Of a DNA stretch of 64,000 nt, positions 45,690 to 55,367 are shown piece by piece. A program made the position numbers and the translations under genes. How positions within the stretch are numbered: the stretch's first letter is position 1; the number at the start of each line of letters is the position of its first letter. The notes beneath the pieces are model-generated. The model worked only from the letters and a program-made list of their open reading frames with translations. It was not told the origin of the DNA and did not search any database. The stretch spans positions 179,585-243,584 of the forward strand of contig CAKAKS010000074.1 of NCBI GenBank assembly GCA_916700875.1, given 5' to 3'. Origin of the DNA: Sebastes aleutianus. Lineage: Eukaryota; Chordata; Actinopteri; Perciformes; Sebastidae.

Positions 45690-45849
45690 CTGTGGAGGTC
45701 CATAGAAACACACTAATAAAACGGAGACCATCAACTAGTTTCTCTTCCTTCTGATTATGAGTCAAACTTGAATTATTACTCATTACACAGGTGATAAATT
45801 AAAGGCCACAGTTAACAGATCTGAACTCAACTTAGTTCAGTTGTACAGT

Positions 45850-46300
45850 TTAATATGACTGCTTGGTACGGTAACTTGAGTAGGAAGAACAAAAACAAGC
45901 TTTCCAAAATTGTTAGGATTGCAGGAAAGGTGGTCGGCGAGCCACAAAGGCAGCTCTGTGATATATTTGATGGAGGTATTCAGGAAGGCCAGACAGATAT
46001 CTGGAGACGCTTCACACCCACTAAACTCAGAGTTTGAGCTGCTCCCGTCTGGCCGTCGATTCAGAGTCCCGAGGGCGAGCCAGAACAGATATCAGAGGTC
46101 TTTTATTCCCCATGCCATACAGGTACTGAATGCACAGTGACTGCACTAAGGGGTCTACACCTCTGCACAAAGATGTATTACTTCTCTATACATACTACAT
46201 CCTGTTACATTCAGCTGATCCATTTGAAATACTGATATATTAACTTGCACTATTTCATGTCTTTTAATGAGCATTGTTGAAGGAACCTGAGAGACGAGGA
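45850..46300 (+). mobile_element. LINE reverse transcriptase C-terminal fragment, frameshifted
   Basis: Frame 1 gives MTAWYGNLSRKNKNKLSKIV and AGKVVGEPQ. After a shift the other frame gives LNSEFELLPSGRRFRVPRAS, QNRYQRSFIPHAIQVLNAQ and a stop at 46138-46140. The AWYGNLS...GRRFRVPR...SFIP series is the conserved C-terminus of fish non-LTR retrotransposon ORF2 (L2/Rex-like, from memory). A 3' UTR-like tail extends to about 46300. 5'-truncated and dead. Confidence 0.7.
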
Positions 46301-46411
46301 CTTCATCACCAACGACTGCTCGCTGGAACTGTTGTGACCAATAAACAAACTACAAACTTGAAGGTTAACATCTTTCCACAGACATCTGTCGTGCTGAACA
46401 ACTATATGAAC

Positions 46412-47765
46412 TCCACCACATCTCCATCGCATCTCCGCCACGTCTCCATCGCATCTCCATCACATCTCCATCGCATCTCCGCCACATCTCCATCGCATCT
46501 CCATCACATCTCTATCGCAACTCCATCACATCTCCGCCACATCTCCGCCACATCTCCATCACATCTCCACCGCATCTACATCACATCTCCATCACATCTC
46601 CGCCACATCTCCATTGCATCTCCATCGCATCTCCACCACATCTCCATCACATCTCCGCCACATCTCCATCACATCTCCGCCACATCTCCATCACATCTCC
46701 ATTGCATCTCCATTGCATCTCCATCGCATCTCCACCACATCTCCACCACATCTCCATCACATCTCCATCACATCTCCATCGCATCTCCGCCACATCTCCA
46801 TCGCATCTCCATCACATCTCTACCGCAACTCCATCACATCTCCGCCACATCTCCATCACATCTCCATCACATCTCCACCGCATCTACATCACATCTCCAT
46901 CACATCTCCGCCACATCTCCATCACATCTCCATTGCATCTCCATCGCATCTCCACCACATCTCCATCACATCTCCGCCACATCTCCATCACATCTCCATC
47001 ACATCTCCATTGCATCTCCATCACATCTCCACCACATCTCCATCACATCTCCACACATCTCTACCACATCTCCATCACATCTCCATCACATCTCCACCAC
47101 ATCTCCATCACATCTCCACACATCTCTACCACATCTCGGTCACATATCCACCACATCTCCACCACATCTCCATCACATCTCCACCACATCTCGGTCACAT
47201 CTCCACCACATCTCCATCACATCTCCACACATCTCTACCACATCTCCACCACATCTCTACCACATCTCCACCACATATCCACACATCTCTACCACATCTC
47301 GGTCACATCTCCACCACACCTCCATCACATATCCACCCCATCTCCACCACATCTCGGTCACATCTCCACCACATCTCCACCACATTTCCACCACATCTCC
47401 ACCACACCTCCATCACATATCCACCCCATCTCCACCACATTTCCACCACATCTCCACCACATCTCCACCACACCTCCATCACATCTCCATCACATCTCCA
47501 CCACACCTCCATAACACCTCCATCACATCTCCACCACATCTCCACCACACCTCCATAACACCTCCATCACATCTCCACCACATCTCCATCACATCTCCAC
47601 CACATCTCCACCACACCTCCATAACACCTCCATCACATCTCCACCACACCTCCATCACATCTCCACCACATCTCCATAACACCTCCACCACATCTCCACC
47701 ACACCTCCATAACACCTCCATCACATCTCCATCACATCTCCACCACACCTCCACCACATCTCACT
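46412..47765. repeat. 11-bp array (CACATCTCCAT/CCACATCTCCA), 1.35 kb
   Basis: About 122 units of ACATCTCCATC/ACATCTCCACC/ACATCTCCGCC. Variant composition shifts from GCATCTCCAT-rich on the left to ACCTCCATA-rich on the right. Open frames (HISTTSPSHL) are artefacts. Confidence 0.96.
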
Positions 47766-47832
47766 GAGCGGTTCACTCTCAGCATGTCCGTGTAACTGTA
47801 ATTATTTGGACTGCGTTGCCATGGAGACGTAC

Positions 47833-47952
47833 CTTTACAGAAGTACCTGTAGAGCAGCAGAGCTCCTCCGATGACGGAGGTGACCAGCAGCAGACTGGTG
47901 ACGCTGGTGACCGCCATCAGTGTGACGGCGCTGTAACGAGGCTGTGATGGAG
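47833..47952 (-). CDS. IgSF transmembrane exon
   Basis: 120 nt, phase 1-1. Minus-strand acceptor CCCCCGCAG, donor GTAAAG|GTACGT. It encodes PSQPRYSAVTLMAV, a hydrophobic run TSVTSLLLVTSVIGGALLLY and RYFCK. This is a type I stalk, membrane helix and stop-transfer signal directly after the C1 domain. If the donor is not used, reading continues through a 33-codon tail (47732-47832) containing YSYTDML, with a YTDM (YxxM-type) motif, then a stop. Symmetric length means skipping keeps frame with the next Ig exon. Confidence 0.8.
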
Positions 47953-48047
47953 CTGCGGGGGGGAGGAGGATTTAAGAGATCCACATTACATATAATAAAT
48001 CCGTGACTCAGTATGGATAAAGACTTTAATCTAAGGATGCTTCCCAC

Positions 48048-48380
48048 CCTGAACAGTGAGAGTAACCGATCGGTTGTACGGCCCGCCGAAGGTCTGGTGC
48101 TCCACCTGGCAGACGACGAGCATCTCGCCGTCCTTCACGGCCGAGGAGTGGAGCGTGATGCCGCTGCGAATACTGAAGGTGCCGTCTGGATTGTGAACGG
48201 CCATCTCGGTGCAGACTCGGGAGAGGTGGCTGGCGCCTGCGTGGACGGCGTGGGAGCTGTTTTGGATGTGCCACGTCACGGCCAGTTTCTCTGGATAGAA
48301 ACCCGTGATGTCACACTGGATCATCTTGTCCTCGCCCTCCGTCACGGCTGCTTTTTCTGGGAGCGACACTGAAGGCCGAG
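48048..48380 (-). CDS. IgSF C1-set exon of B7-H6/tapasin-related-like receptor
   Basis: 333 nt, phase 1-1, acceptor CTCTCCTCCAG, donor CAGG|GTGGGA (weak). It encodes RPSVSLPEKAAVTEGEDKMI, QCDITGFYPEKLAVTWHIQN, HNPDGTFSIRSGITL and VVCQVEHQTFGGPYNRSVTL. The QCDITGFYPE, VTW and CQVEH signatures define a C1-set domain. The NPDGTFSIRS stretch resembles the C1 domains of B7-H6 (NCR3LG1) and tapasin-related proteins. Sequons NSS and NRS are present. It joins V (upstream) and TM (downstream) exons in phase. Confidence 0.85.
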
Positions 48381-48599
48381 CTGGAGGAGAGAGAGACGTC
48401 ACAAACAGAACATTTACGCTACATCTTATTTTGGTAGGGTGTCACGCCTCGTCTCCACATCCAGTAGCCGTGTGTGCACGTATACGAGTCAACAGGAAGT
48501 CATTCATTCCTCTGTTATTAGAGACAGTAGACGTCTCTATAACCTCTCAGTGATGTCATTTACTGAGACCCTTCGTGGTAACACTTTAGAATAACCATC

Positions 48600-49375
48600 A
48601 TTAGTAATACGATACGATAATACTTTATCAGACAGGTCTGAAATGTGTTTTGCATCACAGCGGCTCCATTTGCAACATCACAGAAAGGACAAAGACAAGA
48701 AACAAGGACACAAACATTAAACATTACAATCACAGAAGACCATATTCAGGGCCCTTCAACGTACGTTTGATCTGGGATTAGGCTCCATATTTAGTTTTAG
48801 GATTGACTGGTGTACAAAAGAGTGCTTCAGTCTAACCTTATTACATCGTGGAACCCTGTATCTCTGATTTGATGGTAACGATTGATATTCACTGTTCAGA
48901 ACATGGTTGGGGTTAGAGACGATGGTGTTGGTCACCCTTAAGATGTTATTATGAGAGGCTGATTCATAGAGTTTCTGAAGAGGTTGACCTACTATCTTTG
49001 AGCAGATGTTCATTTGGTGAAGCAGTTTTGACTTTAAAGTAGTGGACAAACTCTTGTACCATGTAGAATAACAATACTGCAGAACACTCATAATCACAGA
49101 AGTCAAAAACAAAAGAAGAATTTGTTTACTCGCCCCAAAAGACCTGAGGCGGCGGAGAAAGTCAATTCTTTGGTTTGTCTTTTTACAGACACATTCAATG
49201 TGGTCTTTCCAAGATAACAGATGATCAATCATTACTCCCAAATATTTATATGAAAATACCTGCTGGATTGTTTCGTCATGAATAACAATAGGAACTTTAT
49301 GAGAGTCAGACGGTGAAATACAATCTCTTCCGTTTTCTTTGTGTTAATCTTGAGAGCATTACTGTCACTCAGTGA
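48600..49375 (-). mobile_element. LINE 3' fragment with reverse transcriptase C-terminus
   Basis: The minus-strand frame 49241-48756 encodes GVMIDHLLSWKDHIECVCKK, a thumb-like LRRLRSFGASKQILLLFL segment, QYCYSTWYKSL and the conserved end NQRYRVPRCNKVRLKHSFVH. Upstream, in another frame, LKINTKKTEEIVF is visible (about 49350), so the RT is frameshifted. The 3' end is an ATACGATACGATAATACTTT tail at about 48608. Same C-terminal motif as the fragment at 45850. It sits in the intron between V and C1 exons. Confidence 0.75.
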
Positions 49376-50090
49376 ATGTCAATTATTAACTAAAGTTTCA
49401 TTATTTTATTGTCAACAAACGATGAAATTATATATTTACTAAATATTATTAATGCTGTAATTTCTGTTATTTTATCATTAGTTTGTGTAATATGAAATAA
49501 TGACTTTATATATTCTATATTGTGTCATAGCTGATAAGAGACGATCACATTAGTAAACTACTTATTAACACTTTATTGTTGCACACATAACATTTTATAT
49601 AATTTATTAAGTATTTGTTAATAATTACCAAATTATTTGTAAACCTTTAATAAATTGTTTGTAAAACATCTATAAACATATCATAGACACCAATTATTAA
49701 CCATTGATAAACTATGAACTATCTATCTAAATAATGTTTATAAACACTTTACTAAATATTTATTAACCATTTAACAAGGTATTATAATTATTATTATTAA
49801 TATTAATATTATAATCATCAGTTACAACTTTATAATATCATCCAAATAAGATTTATAGGTGGTTTACAAACCAGTTATTAACATTAACTAAGTGATGTTT
49901 ATAGATGTTTTACAAACGATTTATTAAAGGTTTACAAATAATATATTATATAAAATGTTATAATATGTGCAACAATAAAACTGTTAAAATAACATAAATT
50001 ATAGAATTACTAATAATTAGTAAACATTAATTATCATTTCATTGTTTGTTTACAGTAAAATAACGATCAATTAAGTTTAATAACGAAGGT
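49376..50090. mobile_element. Long AT-rich foldback element, about 0.7 kb
   Basis: The left arm contains TTATTGTTGCACA, CATTTTATATAAT, TTTGTAAACCTTTAATAAAT and TTTGTAAAACATCTATAAAC. The right arm holds their inverse complements in reverse order, and the outermost parts (TCAACAAACGATGAAAT / ATTTCATTGTTTGTTTAC) also pair. The centre lies near 49790 in an ATTATTATTAATATTAAT tract. No coding capacity; a MITE-like palindrome. Confidence 0.75.
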
Positions 50091-50156
50091 TATCATAAAG
50101 TATGGTATTAGAGATTAGGGTAGAATATATAATACTAATAATACTAATAATACTAC

Positions 50157-50498
50157 CGAGCACTTGCAGTGCGGTGGTCTCTGTGTAGACCACAGGTGTG
50201 ATGATCCTGCAGGTGTACATCCCTTCATCTCCAACAGTCACATTAGGAAGCTGCAGAGATGCATCCCTGTGCAGCAGCCGCAGTCTGTCCACCACGCAGC
50301 CGGCTCTGTTCACATGCACTCTGCCGTCCTCCAACGTGTACACCACGCTCTTCCTCCCGGTATGTTGATCCACCTTGTTCCACTCGATGGTGAGAGCGCT
50401 CCACTCCACCAGCCGGGACAGCTTATCAAACAGGCAACTGAGAGTCACGTCTGCACCCACCAACACACCGAGTGTCCTGGAAGGGTCAGCCGAGGAAC
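50157..50498 (-). CDS. IgSF V-set exon of B7-H6/tapasin-related-like receptor
   Basis: 342 nt, phase 1-1, acceptor TGTGTTTCCAG, donor GCTCG|GTAGTA. It encodes SSADPSRTLGVLVGADVTLS, CLFDKLSRLVEWSALTIEWN, KSVVYTLEDGRVHVNRAGCV, RDASLQLPNVTVGDEGMYTC and RIITPVVYTETTALQVL. It has the V-set core: Cys in LSC, Trp in IEW, DASLQLPNVT, and D-x-G-x-Y-x-C. The DASL(R/Q)LP, MYTC and C-terminal strand agree best with B7-H6 (NCR3LG1), a ligand of the NK receptor NKp30; tapasin-related protein is the main alternative. One sequon, NVT. No leader exon is certain. Confidence 0.85.
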
Positions 50499-50519
50499 CT
50501 GGAAACACAGAGGGGTTAC

Positions 50520-50550
50520 CTGGACACCGTGCACGAGAGAGGAGGCCAGT
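50520..50550 (-). CDS. Possible 31-nt micro-exon upstream of the V exon
   Basis: Between TGTTTTGCAG and TGTCCAG|GTAACC on the minus strand. It reads TGLLSRARCP and joins in phase 1 to the V exon. Both splice sites are good, but the peptide is not a clear signal sequence, so this may be chance. Confidence 0.3.
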
Positions 50551-50587
50551 CTGCAAAACACAAGACAATGAACTGTCTGAAAGAGCA

Positions 50588-51206
50588 ACGAACACAGAGC
50601 TGTCCTTCACTATCTCCTACCAGAACACAGAGCTGTCCTTCACTACCTCCTACCAGAACAACGAGCTGTCCTTCACTACCTCCTACCAGGACAACGAGCT
50701 GTCCTTCACTACCTCCTACCAGAACAACGAGCTGTCCTTCACTACCTCCTACCAGAACAACGAGCTGTCCTTCACTACCTCCTACCAGGACAACGAGCTG
50801 TCCTTCACTACCTCCTACCAGAACAACGAGCTGTCCTTCACTACCTCCTACCAGAACACAGAGCTGTCCTTCACTACCTCCTACCAGAACACAGAGCTGT
50901 CCTTCACTACCTCCTACCAGAACAACGAGCTGGACTCCTACCTCCTACCAGAACAACGAGCTGTCCTTCACTACCTCCTACCAGAACACAGAGCTGTCCT
51001 TCACTACCTCCTACCAGAACACAGAGCTGTCCTACACTACCTCCTACCAGAACAACGAGCTGTCCTTCACTACCTCCTACCAGAACACAGAGCTGGACTC
51101 CTACCTCCTACCAGAACAGAGCTGTCCTTCACTACCTCCTACCAGAACACAGAGCTGTCCTTCACTACCTCCTACCAGAACAACGAGCTGGACTCCTACC
51201 TCTACA
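50588..51206. repeat. 33-bp minisatellite upstream of the V exon
   Basis: About 18 units with CTACCTCCTACCAGAACAAC and GAGCTGTCCTTCA, variants ACACAGAGC and GGACAACG, and a few shortened copies (GAGCTGGACTCCTACCTCC). Open frames (SFTTSYQNNEL) come from the 33-bp unit. Confidence 0.95.
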
Positions 51207-51504
51207 GTAGACAACAATCAGCAGGACTTTAATCAGAGATCTGATGTTCTGGAGCTGCTCCATCTGGACTGCTGGTCAGTACATGACGAAGTGAAAGCAA
51301 ACTTTGACGCAACAGTTTCAGCCGAGTGTGTTCGCTCAGTTCAGAGAGACTCCAGAGGAGCACGTGCTGCTGGTGGTGTCACAGGTCATGAAGGCTTGGC
51401 TGTTAAACACTCACCTGGCTGCTCACTACCTGTTGTTCTAATGCTCCTCCTCCTCCTCCTGGACTCTGACCCGTGGCCGACACCTCCTCCTCCTCCTCTA
51501 CCTC

Positions 51505-51610
51505 CATATATATATATACATACATACATACTGTACAACTACTCACTGGTTTTTATATATATATATGTGTATATATATATACATATATATATGTGTATAT
51601 ATATATATCA
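51505..51610. repeat. Mixed TA/TG/CA dinucleotide tract
   Basis: Alternating TATATATA, CATACATACATA and TATATGTGTATATA segments, purine-pyrimidine alternating over most of the length. Confidence 0.85.
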
Positions 51611-51780
51611 ACAACAACAATGTCTTAATGTGTTACAGCTTCATCACTCCAGATGTGTTTGTTTGTCCTACAGCACCTCCTGCTGGAGGAGAGGAGTAAT
51701 GACCTCCTAGCTTAGCCTAGCTAGCATCCATTATAGTCCTATTATTTCAAAAATACACAAGTCAAGAGGACAACTTCTTT

Positions 51781-53348
51781 AAGAGGAGACACTACAGGTG
51801 AATTAAGAGACACTACAGGTGAATTAAGAGACACTACAGGTGAATTAAGAGGAGACACTACAGGTGAATTAAGAGACACTACAGGTGAATTAAGAGACAC
51901 TACAGGTGAATTAAGAGGAGACACTACAGGTGAATTAAGGGACACTAAGAGACACTACAGGTGAATTAAGAGGAGACACTACAGGTGAATTAAGAGACAC
52001 TACAGGTGAATTAAGAGACACTACAGGTGAATTAAGAGGAGACACTACAGGTGAATTAAGAGGAGACACTACAGGTGAATTAAGAGACACTACGGGTGAA
52101 TTAAGAGGAGACACTACAGGTGAATTAAGAGGAGACACTACAGGTGAATTAAGAGACACTACGGGTGAATTAAGAGACACTACAGGTGAATTAAGAGGAG
52201 ACACTACAGGTGAATTAAGAGGAGACACTACAGGTGAATTAAGAGACACTACAGGTGAATTAAGAGACACTACAGGTGAATTAAGAGACACTACAGGTGA
52301 ATTAAGAGACACTACAGGTGAATTAAGAGGAGACACTACAGGTGAATTAAGAGACACTACAGGTGAATTAAGAGACACTACGGGTGAATTAAGAGGAGAC
52401 ACTACAGGTGAATTAAGAGACACTACAGGTGAATTAAGAGGAGACACTACAGGTGAATTAAGAGACACTACAGGTGAATTAAGAGACACTACGGGTGAAT
52501 TAAGAGACACTACAGGTGAATTAAGAGGAGACACTACAGGTGAATTAAGAGACACTACGGGTGAATTAAGAGGAGACACTACAGGTGAATTAAGAGGAGA
52601 CACTACGGGTGAATTAAGAGACACTACAGGTGAATTAAGAGACACTACAGGTGAATTAAGAGGAGACACTACAGGTGAATTAAGAGACACTACAGGTGAA
52701 TTAAGAGACAGTACAGGTGAATTAAGAGGAGACACTACAGGTGAATTAAGAGACACTACGGGTGAATTAAGAGGAGACACTACAGGTGAATTAAGAGACA
52801 CTACAGGTGAATTAAGAGACACTACGGGTGAATTAAGAGGAGACACTACAGGTGAATTAAGAGACACTACGGGTGAATTAAGAGGAGACACTACAGGTGA
52901 ATTAAGAGACACTACAGGTGAATTAAGAGACACTACAGGTGAATTAACAGACACTATGGGTGAATTAAGAGACACTACAGGTGAATTAAGAGACACTACA
53001 GGTGAATTAAGAGACACTACAGGTGAATTAAGAGGAGACACTACAGGTGAATTAAGAGACACTACAGGTGAATTAAGAGGAGACACTACAGGTGAATTAA
53101 GAGACACTACAGGTGAATTAAGAGGAGACACTACAGGTGAATTAAGAGACACTACAGCTGAATTAAGAGGAGACACTACAGGTGAATTAAGAGACACTAC
53201 AGCTGAATTAAGAGGAGACACTACAGGTGAATTAAGAGACACTACGGGTGAATTAAGAGACACTACGGGTGAATTAAGAGACACTACGGGTGAATTAAGA
53301 GGAGACACTACAGGTGAATTAAGAGACACTACAGGTGAATTAAGAGGA
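51781..53348. repeat. 21/24-bp array (GAGACACTACAGGTGAATTAA)
   Basis: About 70 units of GAGACACTACAGGTGAATTA-A in two lengths, with or without a GGA insertion. The 21 and 24-bp forms, and ACAGG/ACGGG variants, occur in repeating patterns. Long frames (SLNSPVV / TGELRDT) arise because both lengths are multiples of 3. Confidence 0.96.
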
Positions 53349-54753
53349 GGACCACAAGAGTCAGCTAATTAATAATAAAGCATTTAATTGAATAATAAGT
53401 AATTGTACAATAAAAAAGGGGCATTAGTGAACAACTGGATTAAATTACAAAATAATTCATTATTTAACATTTTAATGGAAAATAAAAAGAAGAATTATAA
53501 AAATAATTTACAAATTAAATATTAATCCATCAATAAATAGTTCAAATCAAAAAGGGATTTACAAAAACTTCATTAAACATTTAGAGGACCACAAGAGTCA
53601 CGTAGAAACCTCCCCAGCTGATTACTGACATTAAGACATTTATTTTTTGTATTACAAGTTTTCTGAAAATGTTTGTTTAAATATGCAATTATTAAATATG
53701 TGCAAATTTTCATACATTTCCAGAACATAAATGTGAACATTGGATAAAACCAGGTTCAAAATTCTTGTTTCATTTTGTTGACATATTAGAGTCAAAGGTT
53801 TTCTCTTTTTATCACTCCATAAATCTGAAAAATACTGTCAACAGCCATAAAACATAGATATTTTCTCCATGTTTTTAGTAATAAAATGTTGTATAAATCA
53901 GGCTGTGAATGATAAATGAACAAACCCCTCTGTAGAAACCTCCAGAATGTAGAGAGGAATGAAACTGGAGAGTTTGGAGGATGTAAGAGCTGCTGAAGAG
54001 GAGATTTATGGATCATAAGTAAAAACTAATTTTGAGGAAATGGATTGTAAACTTTCATACATTTTGAAGACACTGCAGGTGAATAGGATAAAACAATAAA
54101 CTAATAGATATCACCATGAAACCTCCCCAGCTGATTACTGACATTAAGACAGTTATTTTTTGTATTACAAGTTTTCTGAAATGTGATGTTTAAATATGTA
54201 AATGAGGCGTTATCTAATGGTAACTGTTGGTGAATTTAGGAGAAATCTACAGACAGAAATAGACAAAGTAGTGAAATAAACAGCTGAATGTGTATTTAGA
54301 TGTTTTCTTTCCACTAGTCTGAGAGAAGACGTGTTATAGAAGCTACATAGAGCTAAACATCAACACTGACTGGTGCATGAATAACTATGTTTTACCCTGA
54401 AGTGTCTCAACATCAGTTCTTTTAGAGTTTGTTTTGAATAAACAGGGTTTTATTCCAGCAGTAGTGTACTGTTCAGAAGAGATAATTCAGATATATATAT
54501 ATATATATATATATCTGAGTTAATGGTGAGTTATGTTTCTACAGTTAACTCTTTATAGATCTATGTTAACACAGTTCATTTTCACATGTTTATATACTTT
54601 CATCAGTGACTTTAAAACAGTTTGAATAATGTGTGGAATCTACCTCTGAGGTCTCCCTCACGTTTACCTCAGGCTGACACCTCCTGGCTTCTGATTGGTT
54701 GGTTCAGTCACATGTGAGAGAGGAAGCAGGAAGTGTTGTTGTTGTTGAGCTGC

Positions 54754-54755
<2 letters not shown>
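53349..54755. other. AT-rich intergenic region with an 80-bp duplication
   Basis: The block starting ACCTCCCCAGCTGATTACTG at about 53608 recurs at about 54119, 511 bp downstream. A second repeated theme is GTAGAAACCTCC. A short (TA)12 lies at 54491-54515. No exon recognised. Confidence 0.5.

Positions 54756-54796
<41 letters not shown>
54756..54796. repeat. (GA)n dinucleotide
   Basis: About 20 GA units preceded by (GTT)5, possibly in the promoter or 5' UTR of the following gene. Confidence 0.95.
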
Positions 54797-54802
<6 letters not shown>

Positions 54803-55002
54803 GAACAGTTAAGGGCTGCTTAAGAAAGTCATCCGTCTCCATCCGGCTGCTGGAGCTCATTAAGAGTGATCCTACTGACCCCTCACGTTACCGTAGCGAT
54901 ACCGTAGTGATACCATAGTGAGATCAGTGGTGCTGTGCTGGATGTGTTCCTCAGACTCCCTTCTCTAATGCTTACTACATCTGTATGTTCTTATATCTGC
55001 AG

Positions 55003-55209
55003 AAGATGACCAAACCTAAGATCAAGCCTTGCTTCCACTGCCAGGGCATGAACGCAGCCAACCGGAAGACATGCCAGTCGTGCTTCGCCAGCCTCTCCAT
55101 GAAAGAGAGGATCAAGTTGAAGGAGGAGAGTTTACGCTCCGGTGACTGGGGGGGGAAGGTGAAGGAGCACCGCAACGCCAGCAGAGTGGTGGACTCAGCT
55201 CGCATCTGT
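55003..55209 (+). CDS. Unrecognised gene, first coding exon
   Basis: Acceptor TATATCTGCAG, ATG at 55006 in the context AAGATGA, donor TGT|GTGAGT, phase 0. The acceptor implies an upstream non-coding exon. It encodes CFHCQGMNAANRKTCQSC then a Lys/Glu-rich segment and ASRVVDSARIC. Confidence 0.75.
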
Positions 55210-55313
55210 GTGAGTGACAACATTCCTGCTCTGTTCAGGTCTCTGCATGCCTGAATTACATCATTACTACATCATTACTACATGATTAGTAAGGGTCCCT
55301 GGGCACGCCGGCC

Positions 55314-55367
<54 letters not shown>

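Noticed and set aside
46274..47767. 497-codon Ser/His/Thr-rich frame
   Set aside because: Arises from the 11-bp CACATCTCCAT array; three forward frames are open in parallel.
48013..48372. 119-codon plus-strand frame
   Set aside because: Antisense shadow of the C1 exon on the minus strand, which has full Ig signatures and splice sites.
50375..51710. Plus-strand frames of 285 and 412 codons opposite the V exon
   Set aside because: Mostly the 33-bp minisatellite; the rest is antisense to the Ig V exon.
51742..53372. Frames of up to 464 codons (LNSPVVS / TGELRDT)
   Set aside because: 21/24-bp array with stop-free units; no start context or flanking domain.
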